Position numbers and translations under genes: made by a program. The notes beneath the pieces were generated by a model. It did not search any database and was not told the DNA's origin. It saw nothing but the letters and a program-made list of their open reading frames with translations. Below are positions 26,366 through 36,068 of a DNA stretch of 64,000 nt, one piece after another. The stretch's first letter is position 1, and each line of letters opens with the position of its first letter. The DNA comes from Oceanobacillus chungangensis (GTDB lineage: Bacteria; Bacillota; Bacilli; Bacillales; Amphibacillaceae), in NCBI RefSeq assembly GCF_003369565.1, contig NZ_PIOD01000021.1, positions 1-64,000 of the forward strand, written 5' to 3'.

Positions 26366-27313
26366 TTAATCCTCCAAGTCGACAAACTGATATGGAGTGC
26401 CCCATTCATCCCATTCCTGTCGCCTCATTGACACTGATTTGCAATGTCTTAATAGTAATTCGGCAACCTTCAATTGTCTATTTTTAAGTGGAGATGATAG
26501 TCGGCGTCTTGCGTCAAACCACTGATTATATTTATCTTTATCGATGATTTTTGTTTGGTACGGTTCGGTAGCATATACAATAGCATTCGTTCTGGATAAC
26601 ACTGTTTTCCGAACAGCAAAGTCATCGATTTCATATGAATGTAGAATACTCTTTACAACCTTCTCCGTTCGTTTCAAGGCTATTAGTGGGCTCAACACTT
26701 TCGATACTCGGGTTTTAAAATCGATTGTCCATGTTCGCTCATCTCCAGCCATTATCACTGCTTCAGATCTTTCTTCAATAAAATAAATAATTTCAATCCC
26801 TACCGGTGTAATCAAGATTATTTCTGATTCAATTGGAGCATTTTTTAAATTAAAAATCGGATAATACATGATTAGAAAAGTATCCGGAAATCGTTGTAGC
26901 AAATAAGTTAATCGTGGGTCCTGATAGTATGATTCATTCACAAAAGATATATGTGTCATCGTTGATGTCGCCCACTTTAACTGAAAGGAAAAAAGATTAT
27001 TTAAGAAGAATTGTTTCAACCCTTCCTCCGTGTCCGGCAAGATAAGCGATTTCTTCTTCTCCATCGGCTGCAATGGTTGTTCTACCTCTTTATTTTTCCT
27101 CACTAAGTTTTTTAGCTTTGAAAATCTTGATTTGGTATCTTGCAATTTTGGCGTACTTTCATCGCTTTCGACCGCTTCCTCCTCAGGATCAATCCAACTT
27201 TGGTAAAGCTTTTGCCAATTATCACTTTTTAATCTTATATATTGGGAGGGGTATTTGTATGTATCCCATTCATAGCGAGAGATATAATCCTGAAGTTTTA
27301 TCAATTGTGCCAT
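26366..27313 (-). CDS. ytlQ: YtlQ-like protein
   Basis: A 315-aa soluble protein with an N-terminal Trp/Tyr-rich part (LQDYISRYEWDTYKYPSQYIR), a charged linker at about 45-85, and a C-terminal alpha/beta region (FPDTFLIMYYPIFNLKNAPIESEIILITPVGIEIIYFIEE) reminiscent of nuclease-related (NERD-like) folds, without clear catalytic residues. It corresponds by position and size to B. subtilis ytlQ of unknown function. It lies between thpR and ytlR in the same operon. Confidence 0.7.
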   Translation of the reverse strand: MAQLIKLQDYISRYEWDTYKYPSQYIRLKSDNWQKLYQSWIDPEEEAVESDESTPKLQDTKSRFSKLKNLVRKNKEVEQPLQPMEKKKSLILPDTEEGLKQFFLNNLFSFQLKWATSTMTHISFVNESYYQDPRLTYLLQRFPDTFLIMYYPIFNLKNAPIESEIILITPVGIEIIYFIEERSEAVIMAGDERTWTIDFKTRVSKVLSPLIALKRTEKVVKSILHSYEIDDFAVRKTVLSRTNAIVYATEPYQTKIIDKDKYNQWFDARRRLSSPLKNRQLKVAELLLRHCKSVSMRRQEWDEWGTPYQFVDLED

Positions 27314-27343
27314 ACATCAACCTCCACTGCTTTCTAGTTTTAT

Positions 27344-27919
27344 CTATCTATTTTTTAGTGTATACCTATCAATTATCTCATATTTAGGATTATTCTCTGG
27401 GTGTATTTTAAATAACACCACTTCTTCTACCAGCATGCTTTGCCATTCGCTAAACTCATGCCTTAATTCCGGAAAAATATCTTTAAACTGTAAATCCTCT
27501 TCTCCCACCCACTTTTTAGCTAAGGTAATATGTGGGTGAAATGTACGTTTTTCTTTTGTAAATCCTACATTTTCAGCTGTTTTTTCAACTATTTCTTGTA
27601 GATTTGAAAGTGCAGTATTTCTCTCAACTTCAACAAACAATACTCTGGGCCTATTAGAATTTCCGAATACCCCAATAGAACCAACTTGTGTTGACATTTT
27701 TGTTACACCATTAAAATTATTTGTTAAATCACTTTTCAGTCTACTTAATTTATTATCGTCTGTTGGCCCTAAAAACTTAAGCGTAATATGCAAATCTTGC
27801 TTAGCTGTCCATTGTTTATAAGCTAACCTATCTTTTAAATCATCTTGCCAACTGGAGTAATACTCCTGCAAAGCCTTTGGTAATTGGATTGCGATAAAAT
27901 AATGCGGTAATCCAGACAA
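27344..27919 (-). CDS. thpR: RNA 2',3'-cyclic phosphodiesterase ThpR (YtlP)
   Basis: The 191-aa protein is a two-histidine 2H phosphoesterase: HITLKF near residue 42 and HPHITLAKK near 130. ThpR/LigT enzymes open 2',3'-cyclic phosphates on RNA. TTG 27919 follows GGAGG by ten bases and begins SGLPHYFIAIQLP, the family N-terminus. A GTG at 27949, overlapping the upstream stop by four bases, would add ten atypical residues, so I prefer 27919. It is coupled to the pseudouridine synthase gene. Confidence 0.85.
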   Translation of the reverse strand: MSGLPHYFIAIQLPKALQEYYSSWQDDLKDRLAYKQWTAKQDLHITLKFLGPTDDNKLSRLKSDLTNNFNGVTKMSTQVGSIGVFGNSNRPRVLFVEVERNTALSNLQEIVEKTAENVGFTKEKRTFHPHITLAKKWVGEEDLQFKDIFPELRHEFSEWQSMLVEEVVLFKIHPENNPKYEIIDRYTLKNR

Positions 27920-27945
27920 TAAAACAGCACCTCCAGTAATTTTAC

Positions 27946-28659
27946 TCACTTAAGCGATAAACAGTATGCTAGTTCTTCTTCATTCAACTCTCGATAAGAC
28001 CCCAGTGCAAGTGAACGATCAAGTTCTAAAGGGCCCATTGAAAGTCTTTGTAAATAAATCACCTTTTTGTCTACAGCTTCAAACATTCGCTTCACTTGAT
28101 GATATTTCCCCTCTGTTACCGTTACTTCAATCTCTGATACTTCTTCACTGTTTAAAATGGTCAATTCTGCTGGCTTTGCTTGATAACCATCTTCTAGTAT
28201 GATCCCATTCCGAAATTTTTCAACGTCTTCTTCTGTTACTTTCCCTTGGATCCTCGCGAAATAGGTTTTACCTACATTTTTAGTTGGGGATACCAATTGA
28301 TGTGCAAGGTCTCCATCGTTCGTAATTAATAAAAGCCCTTCCGTATCTTTATCTAATCTTCCTACTGGAAACGGGTTAAAATGCTTCACGTCATTTGCCA
28401 ATAGGTCGATTACTGTTTTATCTCTAGCATCTGTCGTAGCTGAAATAACTCCTTGAGGTTTATTCATTAACAGATATATGTATTTTTTGTAAGTCACGAT
28501 ACTTTCATTCACTTTTATAATATCTGCATCTGGACTGACATGGATGCTTCCGTCTTTAACTATTGCATTATTAACTGTAACAAGTTTTTTCTTCATCAAT
28601 GCTTTTACATCTTTTCTACTACCATAGCCCATATTGGCTAATAATTTATCAAGGCGCAT
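27946..28659 (-). CDS. RsuA-family 16S rRNA pseudouridine synthase (YtzG)
   Basis: The 237-aa protein has an N-terminal S4 domain (MRLDKLLANMGYGSRKDVKALM) and the pseudouridine synthase core with MNKPQGVISATTD and the catalytic aspartate in PVGRLDKDTEGLLLITNDG (about 104-122), then GKYHQVKRMFEAV. RsuA/RluB/RluE-type enzymes isomerise uridines in rRNA; position agrees with B. subtilis ytzG. GGGTGG supports ATG 28659 rather than the adjacent TTG 28662. Four-base overlap with the next frame suggests coupling. Confidence 0.88.
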   Translation of the reverse strand: MRLDKLLANMGYGSRKDVKALMKKKLVTVNNAIVKDGSIHVSPDADIIKVNESIVTYKKYIYLLMNKPQGVISATTDARDKTVIDLLANDVKHFNPFPVGRLDKDTEGLLLITNDGDLAHQLVSPTKNVGKTYFARIQGKVTEEDVEKFRNGIILEDGYQAKPAELTILNSEEVSEIEVTVTEGKYHQVKRMFEAVDKKVIYLQRLSMGPLELDRSLALGSYRELNEEELAYCLSLK

Positions 28660-28704
28660 CAATTATCCACCCTTCTATTTGTGGCTTATTTTGTATCATA
28701 TGTT

Positions 28705-28865
28705 ATTGTTTAGATAAACTGCGGACTAACAGCAATGTTGATTTCCGCTGCGGACAGTCGCTTTCCGCGGGCTCGAGCTGAGCCCCTAGCAAAAAACGCT
28801 ATGGTCTCAACATCTTCGCTGTTCCCGCAGGAGTCTCCTGTCCTCCGCTACAATCAACAGCCATA
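28705..28865. repeat. Bacillaceae intergenic repeat, copy B
   Basis: It starts with ATTGTTTAGATAAACTGCGG, nearly the lead-in of copy A. Arms TTGATTTCCGCTGCGGACAG (28739-28758) and the region CTGTCCTCCGCTACAATCAA (28838-28857) form an imperfect inverted repeat around CTTTCCGCGGG and CCCGCAGGAGTCTCC, motifs shared with copies A and C in inverse order. No ORF. Confidence 0.65.
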
Positions 28866-28929
28866 AGAGAGGTAAACAATATTTCATTTTATAGAGAGAC
28901 AGTAAATAATAATTTCTCGAATCATCTTA

Positions 28930-29010
28930 GCGTAAGAAATACACGGAGACTCCTGCGGGAAGGCACGCCAGCTCTCCACGGAAAGCGAAGTGTATTTCTG
29001 GAGCGGCCGG
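28930..29010. repeat. Bacillaceae intergenic repeat, copy C (short form)
   Basis: AGAAATACAC (28935-28944) and GTGTATTTCT (28990-28999) are exact inverted ends. Inside are GGAGACTCCTGCGGGA and CCACGGAAAGCGAAG, the same order as in copy A, but about 30 bp of the core is missing. It is in tandem with copy B between the pseudouridine synthase gene and murJ. No ORF is present in the 435-bp gap. Confidence 0.7.
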
Positions 29011-29094
29011 CCCAAGATCCCACACAAGTCAACAGTTTATTTCAACTTCTAAATATCATTCATCACTAAAAAAGCATTCATAAAATACAGCTTA

Positions 29095-30729
29095 TTATTT
29101 TAACCTAGCTAGTCTTCCTTTTAACTTGCCAACAAGTGGGACTCGTCCACCGAACACTCGTTCTAGTAGGGTTGATGAATAGGCGAGCCATAAATAAACT
29201 CCGCCACCTAATCCGACTCCTAGAATTAGTACAATGATTGTTGCTAAACGTGATTCCTCATATTCGATAAACATTCCATACACAAATTTTAAAAACCAAA
29301 TAACGATATACATTACAGCTGAGAATATTCCTATTAGCATTGTTCGCTTGTTTATTTGTCGGAAAGAAAACTCAACCGCTACTTTAATCCTCCATAAATT
29401 CAAAGCTACAGCAATTCCAACTGCTAAACCTGTTCCTATAATGGACCCCTTCGCACCAAACATATGAATTAATTGTGCATTTAATAACACCTTAGCAAGC
29501 AAACCACCTAATAAACTAATCACAGTATAATTTTGCTGATTTATTCCTTGTAAGATCGATGCTGTTACAGTAAATAAAGCAAATAATAATCCGACTGGTG
29601 CATACCATGCCAATAATGGGCCCGTTATATCTATATATTTTAAGCCGTAAAGTGCCCCGTATGCTTCATTTCCTAATGCCGCAAGCCCAACTACTGCCGG
29701 AATTACAAGCACAAGTACAATTTGCAATGCTTGATTAATTTGCTTATGTACCAATACCATATTTTTCTGTGCAAATGTTTTAGTTAAAGCAGGTAAAATC
29801 GCTAAAGAGAGACCTGTAGCAATTGTTCCTGGCAAAATTACCAATTTATGCCCATACGTATTGATTGCTCCGAGAGCCACCTCCCAAATATCACCAAGCC
29901 CCGCTGCAGTCATTGCGCGTTGGAATGTAAAAGAATCAACCAATTGATATAAGGAAGTTGCAAGAGCAACAATTATAAACGGACCAGCATAACTAAATAG
30001 TTCTTTGAATAAATCCTTCGTCGTATGTTTACTTGAGAATCTTTGCTGTTCAAGCTGTTGATCAAGGTACGGTTTACGAAATCTCCAGTAAAGAAAAAGA
30101 ATAAAGGACGAGGCAATCGCACCAATAAATGCTCCAAACGTTGCATAACCAACAGCGGTAGGGATACTACCATCCATAATTACAATTACAATAAAAACAG
30201 ATATTAATACAAACAATATTCGGGCAAGCTGCTCAACAACTTGTGAAACAGCTGTAGGTCCCATTGATTCATAGCCCTGAAAAAAGCCACGAACAATACT
30301 CATCGATGGAATAATGATAAGCGCAAAGCTCACCATTCGAATTACCATTGTAATATCTGCAACAGTAATCGTACTATATGCATTGTCTTCCATAAAGCCA
30401 TGTGCTAGGTATTCAGCACCAAAAAACAAGATTAAAAAAGATACAACTCCCGTAACAAACATTAGGCTTGTTCCATATTTGAACATACGCCTTCCAGTTT
30501 CATAATCACCTAATGCGTTATATTTCGATACTATTTTCGACATTGCCAGAGGTAAACCTACTGTAGAAATACTTAACATGATTGTATACGGTATATACGC
30601 AAAGGAGTATAATGTTCCACCTTCAGCGCCTACAAGTGCATTAAAAGGAATAAGATAAATCATTCCTAAAAATTTCGATAAAAATGTTGCCCCGGTAAGC
30701 AACATAGAACTTCTTACAACATTCGACAT
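29095..30729 (-). CDS. murJ: Lipid II flippase MurJ (YtgP), MATE-like polysaccharide exporter family
   Basis: The 544-aa protein has about 14 membrane helices and begins SSMLLTGATFLSKFLGMIYLIPF, the MVF/YtgP signature. It moves lipid-linked peptidoglycan precursor across the membrane; B. subtilis YtgP is the same length and occupies the same genomic place. A basic C-terminus (KLKGRLARLK) ends the protein. It is transcribed alone, divergent from ytfP. Confidence 0.9.
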   Translation of the reverse strand: MSNVVRSSMLLTGATFLSKFLGMIYLIPFNALVGAEGGTLYSFAYIPYTIMLSISTVGLPLAMSKIVSKYNALGDYETGRRMFKYGTSLMFVTGVVSFLILFFGAEYLAHGFMEDNAYSTITVADITMVIRMVSFALIIIPSMSIVRGFFQGYESMGPTAVSQVVEQLARILFVLISVFIVIVIMDGSIPTAVGYATFGAFIGAIASSFILFLYWRFRKPYLDQQLEQQRFSSKHTTKDLFKELFSYAGPFIIVALATSLYQLVDSFTFQRAMTAAGLGDIWEVALGAINTYGHKLVILPGTIATGLSLAILPALTKTFAQKNMVLVHKQINQALQIVLVLVIPAVVGLAALGNEAYGALYGLKYIDITGPLLAWYAPVGLLFALFTVTASILQGINQQNYTVISLLGGLLAKVLLNAQLIHMFGAKGSIIGTGLAVGIAVALNLWRIKVAVEFSFRQINKRTMLIGIFSAVMYIVIWFLKFVYGMFIEYEESRLATIIVLILGVGLGGGVYLWLAYSSTLLERVFGGRVPLVGKLKGRLARLK

Positions 30730-31064
30730 TTTTTCACCTTAATTTCATTTGCATAATTAGATTCAAACGTTATTTTACCATAGAAAGGTTAAAGATTGAT
30801 AATGTTTGTACACTACATTTAGGAATTATATATTTAAGTAATGCATGGTTTGTCTAGTTGGTAGATTATTTTTAACGTTAAATAATTTCTTGAAATTCTT
30901 CATCAGCTGTCAATTCATTACGAAATTGAGCAAACCCTAGATTTAGTGTAATATATTAGCAAACTTGGTTGTCACCAAGTCTTTAGGTAGTAACCATAGA
31001 TGCACTTATTCCTTAAGAATGATTTTAAACTTGCTTATCTACCAATTGAAAGGAATGAAACGAA
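30730..31064. other. Divergent intergenic region murJ / ytfP
   Basis: No gene is seen. A hairpin ACTTGG/CCAAGT with a TTGTCA loop lies at 30964-30981, about 85 bp before the ytfP start, possibly in its leader. Promoters were not assigned confidently. Confidence 0.4.
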
Positions 31065-32333
31065 TTGACATATGACGTAATCGTAATAGGTGGTGGACCT
31101 TCTGGATTAATGGCTGCTATTGGAGCAGCAGAACAAGGTGCAAAGACTCTACTACTAGAAAAGGGAAACAAACTTGGAAAGAAATTAGCAATCTCTGGTG
31201 GGGGCAGATGTAATGTAACAAATCGCCTGCCACAAGAAGAAGTAATCAAACATATACCAGGTAACGGGAGATTCTTATACAGTGCTTTTTCCGTTTTTAA
31301 TAACTACGATATCATTGATTATTTTGAAAATATGGGAGTTGGATTAAAGGAAGAGGATCATGGCCGGATGTTCCCGGTATCCAATTCCGCGAAAACAGTT
31401 GTAAATGCTTTAATCAATAAATTAAATGAATTACATGTTCATGTAAAGCAAGATACTCCTGTTGAAGCAATTCATTACAGTGATGACGAGCATACCGTTA
31501 TATTAAAAGACGGAGAGCATATCAAAACAAAAGCACTTGTTATTGCCGTTGGTGGGAAAGCTGTTCCATATACTGGTTCTACGGGAGACGGATATGCATG
31601 GGCTAAAAAAGCAGGACATACCATTACAGATCTTTATCCAACAGAGGTAGCATTAACCTCTAATGAAGCTTTCATACAAGACAAAAGCTTACAAGGGTTG
31701 TCATTAAGAGATGCAGCGGTATCAGTTTTGAATAAAAGTAATAAACCGATTATTACCCATCAAATGGACATGATTTTTACGCATTTCGGTGTATCTGGAC
31801 CGGCTGTATTACGCTGCTCGCAATTTGTTGTAAAGGAATTGATGAAGGGACAAACGAAAGTTCCAATGGTCATCGATGCTCTACCTGCCCAAAAAGAACA
31901 TAAACTAGTTCAGGATATTTTGATAGCAATTGAAGAAAATCCAAAGAAAGCATTCAAGAACTTAATGAAAGGAATAGTTCCCGAAAGATTTCTCAGCTTT
32001 ATATTGGAACAAAATAATGTAAGTGATGAACAGAAAAGCGGCAACATTTCAAATGAAACGGTCCGTTCAATTATCCATACAATCAAAAATCTCTCATTCT
32101 ATGTAAATGGATCGCTGCCAATGGAAAAAGCTTTTGTCACTGGTGGCGGAGTTTCAATTAAAGAAATTGTACCAAATACGATGCAATCGAAGTTAATGCA
32201 CGGATTATATTTCTGTGGCGAAATTCTAGATATTCATGGCTATACAGGTGGATATAATATTACATCCGCACTTGTAACTGGGAGACTTGCTGGTATGAAT
32301 GCAGCGAAAGAGTCACTAGCAATTCCATCCTAA
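31065..32333 (+). CDS. ytfP: HI0933/YtfP-type flavoprotein (NAD(P)/FAD-dependent oxidoreductase)
   Basis: The 422-aa protein has the N-terminal dinucleotide fold [21 protein letters not shown], the family-specific [11 protein letters not shown] (about 46-56), and the C-terminal [21 protein letters not shown] with the last flavin contacts. These are the hallmarks of the HI0933-like group, whose reaction is unknown. It starts at TTG 31065 behind AAAGGAATG. B. subtilis ytfP has the same length and follows ytgP. Confidence 0.88.
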   Translation: MTYDVIVIGGGPSGLMAAIGAAEQGAKTLLLEKGNKLGKKLAISGGGRCNVTNRLPQEEVIKHIPGNGRFLYSAFSVFNNYDIIDYFENMGVGLKEEDHGRMFPVSNSAKTVVNALINKLNELHVHVKQDTPVEAIHYSDDEHTVILKDGEHIKTKALVIAVGGKAVPYTGSTGDGYAWAKKAGHTITDLYPTEVALTSNEAFIQDKSLQGLSLRDAAVSVLNKSNKPIITHQMDMIFTHFGVSGPAVLRCSQFVVKELMKGQTKVPMVIDALPAQKEHKLVQDILIAIEENPKKAFKNLMKGIVPERFLSFILEQNNVSDEQKSGNISNETVRSIIHTIKNLSFYVNGSLPMEKAFVTGGGVSIKEIVPNTMQSKLMHGLYFCGEILDIHGYTGGYNITSALVTGRLAGMNAAKESLAIPS

Positions 32334-32417
32334 ATTGGGAAATAATTCTTAGCATATATAAACTATTTAAAGCCAATCTAAGCATGTCTGGAAGCAACTT
32401 TGAAGGAGTGATAAAGG

Positions 32418-32606
32418 ATGGAAAAGAATGGAATGTGGATACCATTAATTGCTTCAGTTGGCGTTGGAGCAGCAACCTTTTATACGATGACAAAGAATAA
32501 CCAAGGGCTAGGACAAACTGTACAGAACATGCTCCCATTTATGTCGAACATGGGTGGAAACAAAAATAGTAAATCTGGAAGTATGGGTACCTTTGGAATG
32601 AGCTAA
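32418..32606 (+). CDS. Small hypothetical protein with one membrane helix
   Basis: GAAGGAGTG precedes ATG 32418. The 62-aa peptide has one hydrophobic helix (MWIPLIASVGVGAATFYTMT) followed by VQNMLPFMSNMGG and a Ser/Gly/Lys tail. It resembles the 89-aa protein at 11.8 kb in layout. No function is known. A terminator with a good T-run follows within 10 bases. Confidence 0.72.
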   Translation: MEKNGMWIPLIASVGVGAATFYTMTKNNQGLGQTVQNMLPFMSNMGGNKNSKSGSMGTFGMS

Positions 32607-32612
32607 CAGACA

Positions 32613-32643
32613 AAAAAAGCGCAGCCTATTAGGTGCGCTTTTT
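32613..32643 (+). terminator. Intrinsic terminator
   Basis: AAAAGCGCA and TGCGCTTTT pair around CCTATTAGG-type loop (about 32615-32642), followed by TTTC. Confidence 0.85.
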
Positions 32644-32730
32644 CATTTTACTGAATAAATAAAAAATAACCACTCCCCTCTTTTTAATGTAGAATGGATG
32701 AATATATAATTTTAGAAGGAAGGGAAATCG

Positions 32731-33909
32731 ATGAAGCAATTTGGATTATTAGGACGGATTATACTAGCAATTATTCTTGGGGTACTTATAGGCTCATTTG
32801 TAAGCGAAGAAATCATACGCCTATTCGCAACATTTAACGGACTATTCGGAGGGTTCTTGAGCTTCATCATCCCCTTAATTATTATTGGGTTCATTACTCC
32901 TGGTATCGGAACAATGGGACTCGGTGCAGGAAAGACTCTTGGCTTAAGCACAGCATTGGCTTATGCTTCTACCATTATCGCTGGGTTGATCGCTTATTTT
33001 GTGGCACGAGGTCTCTATCCAAACTTACTTGGCAATCAGTCTATGGAGTCTGTAACAGACCCATCACAAGGCTTAAGTGAATCGTTTATTGTGATTGAGA
33101 TGCCGCCACCAATGGAAGTGATGACCGCACTCCTACTAGCATTTGTTTTAGGTATTGGTATTGCAGCAATCAAAGGCGATAAGTTACTTCATGTAATGAA
33201 TGATTTTCGAGATATTATTAATTTAGTAATTGAGAAATTCATTATTCCATTACTGCCTTTTCATATTTTTGGTATATTCGCCAATATGACACATGCAGGG
33301 CAAGTTGCTACAATTTTATCGGTATTTGCAAAAGTATTTGTAATGATTATCATTTTACATATTCTTTATTTGATTCTCCAATATTCCGTTGCAGGTTCAA
33401 TGAGTAAACAGAATCCATTTAGAATGATAAAACAAATGCTCCCTGCATATTTCACGGCACTCGGTTCACAATCTTCTGCCGCAACAATTCCAGTTACTTT
33501 AAAACAGTCAAAAACATTAAAAATCAAAGAAAGTATTGCAGATTTTACAGTTCCATTGTTTGCAACAATCCATTTGTCCGGAAGTACTATAACACTTGTT
33601 AGCTGTTCATTAGCAGTGATGTATCTTCAGGGCGATGCAATCTCTTTCGGCGCCTATTTTCAGTTTATCTTGATGCTTGGTATAACAATGGTTGCTGCTC
33701 CTGGTGTTCCTGGCGGGGCAGTGATGGCAGCAGCAGGTTTATTGGAGAGCATACTAGGTTTTGACCAAACATTGCTTTCTCTAATGATTGCTCTTTACCT
33801 AGCCCAAGATAGTTTTGGAACTGCGTGTAATGTTACAGGCGATGGTGCACTCGCTTCTATTACAGATAGCTTAAGTAAATCTGGGAAATCGTCAAAACTA
33901 AAAGCTTAA
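32731..33909 (+). CDS. Dicarboxylate/amino acid:cation symporter (DAACS family)
   Basis: The 392-aa protein has about eight membrane helices and two re-entrant loops. Key pieces are the serine-rich first hairpin ALGSQSSAATIPVTL (about 246-260), the LSGSTI segment, the second hairpin APGVPGGAVMAAAG (about 327-340) and the substrate helix DSFGTACNVTGDGA. This is the glutamate/aspartate transporter fold that uses Na+ or H+. In many amino-acid carriers the last motif is NxxGD; here it is NVTGDG. Substrate cannot be fixed. Confidence 0.87.
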   Translation: MKQFGLLGRIILAIILGVLIGSFVSEEIIRLFATFNGLFGGFLSFIIPLIIIGFITPGIGTMGLGAGKTLGLSTALAYASTIIAGLIAYFVARGLYPNLLGNQSMESVTDPSQGLSESFIVIEMPPPMEVMTALLLAFVLGIGIAAIKGDKLLHVMNDFRDIINLVIEKFIIPLLPFHIFGIFANMTHAGQVATILSVFAKVFVMIIILHILYLILQYSVAGSMSKQNPFRMIKQMLPAYFTALGSQSSAATIPVTLKQSKTLKIKESIADFTVPLFATIHLSGSTITLVSCSLAVMYLQGDAISFGAYFQFILMLGITMVAAPGVPGGAVMAAAGLLESILGFDQTLLSLMIALYLAQDSFGTACNVTGDGALASITDSLSKSGKSSKLKA

Positions 33910-33913
33910 ATAC

Positions 33914-33947
33914 GAGAAGGGATGAAATCGGCATTTCATCCCTTCTC
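33914..33947 (+). terminator. Intrinsic terminator
   Basis: GAGAAGGGATGAAA (33914-33927) pairs perfectly with TTTCATCCCTTCTC (33934-33947). Confidence 0.85.
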
Positions 33948-34004
33948 ATTATACTAACAATTCAAATTTCTATATTTAGTTAAATTGCTAACTATTTAGG
34001 TTTC

Positions 34005-35150
34005 TTATGCAAGAACTTTATACACTTCCTCTGCCAGTGCCTCTTCATATTCAGCAAGTAGTCTACTGAAAATAGCTTCCCATGATTGGCTTTGTGCATA
34101 TTTAATTCCTTTCAGACTCATTGATCTCCTATTTTCCTCTGATGACAATAATTGTATAATAGCTTCAGCAAAAGCATTAACATCTTTTTCATTGCATAGT
34201 TTACCTGTTATTTCATCTTGAATTATCGTCCGTACTCCACCAGCATTTGCGCCTATTACCGGTGTACCTGCTGCCATTGATTCCAGTACCACATTTCCGA
34301 AGGTTTCTGTAGCAGATGGAAATACAAATAAATCTGAAGCTGCATATGCTTCCGCTAACTCTCCTTTTTCCAAAAATCCTGCAAATGACATGTTTCTGAG
34401 TGCTAAAGCCTCTAAGTCCTTCTTTACTGGACCATCACCAACAATTAGCCAATGCACCTCATCACTAATTGTACGAAGAAGCTGCTTGTTAATTTCAGGT
34501 AATAACATGATATCTTTCTCAGGTGATAACCGGCCAACATAAAGTAGTATATATTTTTCTTTTATTTTGTATTTTTCTCGTATCTTGCTAGCGTCATAAT
34601 TTGGATTGAAAACAGAACAATCTACTCCTCGAGGCCAAATCGATAAATTAGTGAAACCTTGCCGTTGTAATTGCTCTTTCGTATCAATAGATGGTACAAA
34701 TATCTTACGGAGTGGTCGGTGAAACCAGTGCATATACTTCCAAAGCATTTTAGATAAAAACTGCAAATCGTAGTACTTCAAATATTTATCAAAATCGGTA
34801 TGGTAAGATCCGACAATCGGGATATCTAGTTTCTTAGCATAATGTAATCCACATAACCCAAGATTAAATGGTGTTGCCACATGGATAAGGTCCGGTTTAA
34901 ATTCTAATAATTCTTCTCGAATTTGTAGCATGTTAGGTATTGCGAAACTACATTCCTTATATAAAAATAATGGCAAACTCACAAACCGGGAAACATCTTT
35001 AGAAAATAAATCTTTATTTACCGTACTTCTAGGTGCAAATACTCGAAATTCAATCTGGTTATCTTCGAGATACGATGTAAATCGCTCTAGTGTTTTAGCA
35101 ACCCCATTTACATCAGGTGCATACGTATCGGTAAAAATAGCAATCTTCAA
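34005..35150 (-). CDS. GT4-family glycosyltransferase
   Basis: The 381-aa GT-B protein begins IAIFTDTYAPDVNGVAKTLE and has the donor-site motif ASDLFVFPSATETFGNVVLESMAAGTPVI (E-x7-E) near residues 275-305, with RGVD near 190 and VGRLSPEKD near 225. This is a retaining GT4 enzyme of the type that glycosylates diacylglycerol or phosphatidylinositol-like lipids. The lipid or sugar target is unknown. It sits 66 bp after a PAP2 phosphatase gene on the same strand, which suits lipid glycosylation. Confidence 0.87.
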   Translation of the reverse strand: MKIAIFTDTYAPDVNGVAKTLERFTSYLEDNQIEFRVFAPRSTVNKDLFSKDVSRFVSLPLFLYKECSFAIPNMLQIREELLEFKPDLIHVATPFNLGLCGLHYAKKLDIPIVGSYHTDFDKYLKYYDLQFLSKMLWKYMHWFHRPLRKIFVPSIDTKEQLQRQGFTNLSIWPRGVDCSVFNPNYDASKIREKYKIKEKYILLYVGRLSPEKDIMLLPEINKQLLRTISDEVHWLIVGDGPVKKDLEALALRNMSFAGFLEKGELAEAYAASDLFVFPSATETFGNVVLESMAAGTPVIGANAGGVRTIIQDEITGKLCNEKDVNAFAEAIIQLLSSEENRRSMSLKGIKYAQSQSWEAIFSRLLAEYEEALAEEVYKVLA

Positions 35151-35215
35151 TGCAACTCTCCCCCAATAAATTTAGTCATACAACGATCCTGACAGAAAAC
35201 AGGTACAATCAAATC

Positions 35216-35743
35216 TTAAAGTATGAACTGAAAAGAAATCATACCTGCAGAACATCCTAATATACATCCTGCCATCACATCAGAAGGATAATGCAGCCCT
35301 AAATAAATCCGCGAAAGGCCGACAATAAAACCAATTGGTAATAAAATAATTGCTAGTAACGGAATTAATAATACAAATGGAATTAGAATCGAAAATATCG
35401 CAGTTGTATGCCCAGATGGAAAGGAATGATCCTGTAATGGATTATCAACAACATTAACCTTATTTAGCGCTATATACGGTCTCTTCCGGGGAAATAGTTT
35501 CTTTACTAGCGCTACAGGGATGTGACTGATTGCTAATGCAATAGCACTAGATATTGCTGCCAGCTTTACAGACTCATTGGCAAGGAAGATTACTAATAAT
35601 ACGCTAGTAATCGTAAATCTAGCTCCGCCAAGATGAGTAATAAATCTAAAAAAGGCATTTACATGTTTTCTTTCAAAGTATCGATTAATATAAAGAATCA
35701 GCTGGCATTCCATATCGTAAAATTGATGCAATATTTTCGCCAA
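35216..35743 (-). CDS. PAP2-family membrane phosphatase
   Basis: The 175-aa integral membrane protein has the three PAP2 motifs: KKLFPRKRP, PSGHT with catalytic His, and SRIYLGLHYPSD. Such enzymes remove phosphate from undecaprenyl pyrophosphate, phosphatidic acid or similar lipids at the outer membrane face. TTG 35743 is seven bases from GAGAGGAGTG and is preferred over TTG 35767. It precedes the GT4 gene, likely the same transcript. Confidence 0.85.
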   Translation of the reverse strand: MAKILHQFYDMECQLILYINRYFERKHVNAFFRFITHLGGARFTITSVLLVIFLANESVKLAAISSAIALAISHIPVALVKKLFPRKRPYIALNKVNVVDNPLQDHSFPSGHTTAIFSILIPFVLLIPLLAIILLPIGFIVGLSRIYLGLHYPSDVMAGCILGCSAGMISFQFIL

Positions 35744-35951
35744 ATTTTCACTCCTCTCACCATTCAATATCCCTTTACTATATTATATCGCTCAAATATG
35801 TAATTAATCATAATTTATTGTAAATTTAGTATTAAGAAGACCCCTTTATCAATTAATGCATTTAATAAAATTATTAAGAAAAATTAAATTACATCAAAAT
35901 TAACGAAAATTCCAGAACTATACACAAAACGTCCATATTTAGATGACTTTT

Positions 35952-35969
35952 TTGTGAAATATTTAACAA
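35952..35969 (+). promoter_or_regulatory. Probable Rex (redox repressor) operator upstream of qoxA
   Basis: TTGTGAAATATTTAACAA differs at one base from the 18-bp Rex consensus TTGTGAAATATTTCACAA. It lies 100 bp upstream of qoxA in the otherwise gene-free, AT-rich stretch 35744-36068. Rex represses respiratory genes when NADH is high. Confidence 0.65.
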
Positions 35970-36068
35970 TTTCTTGTTTTTCCCTTTATATGATACTAGT
36001 ATATTAATTGGTTTTAGAGTAATAATGCTTTAGAAAAAAATTCAAAGAAGAAAGGGGTTCTTACTTAA

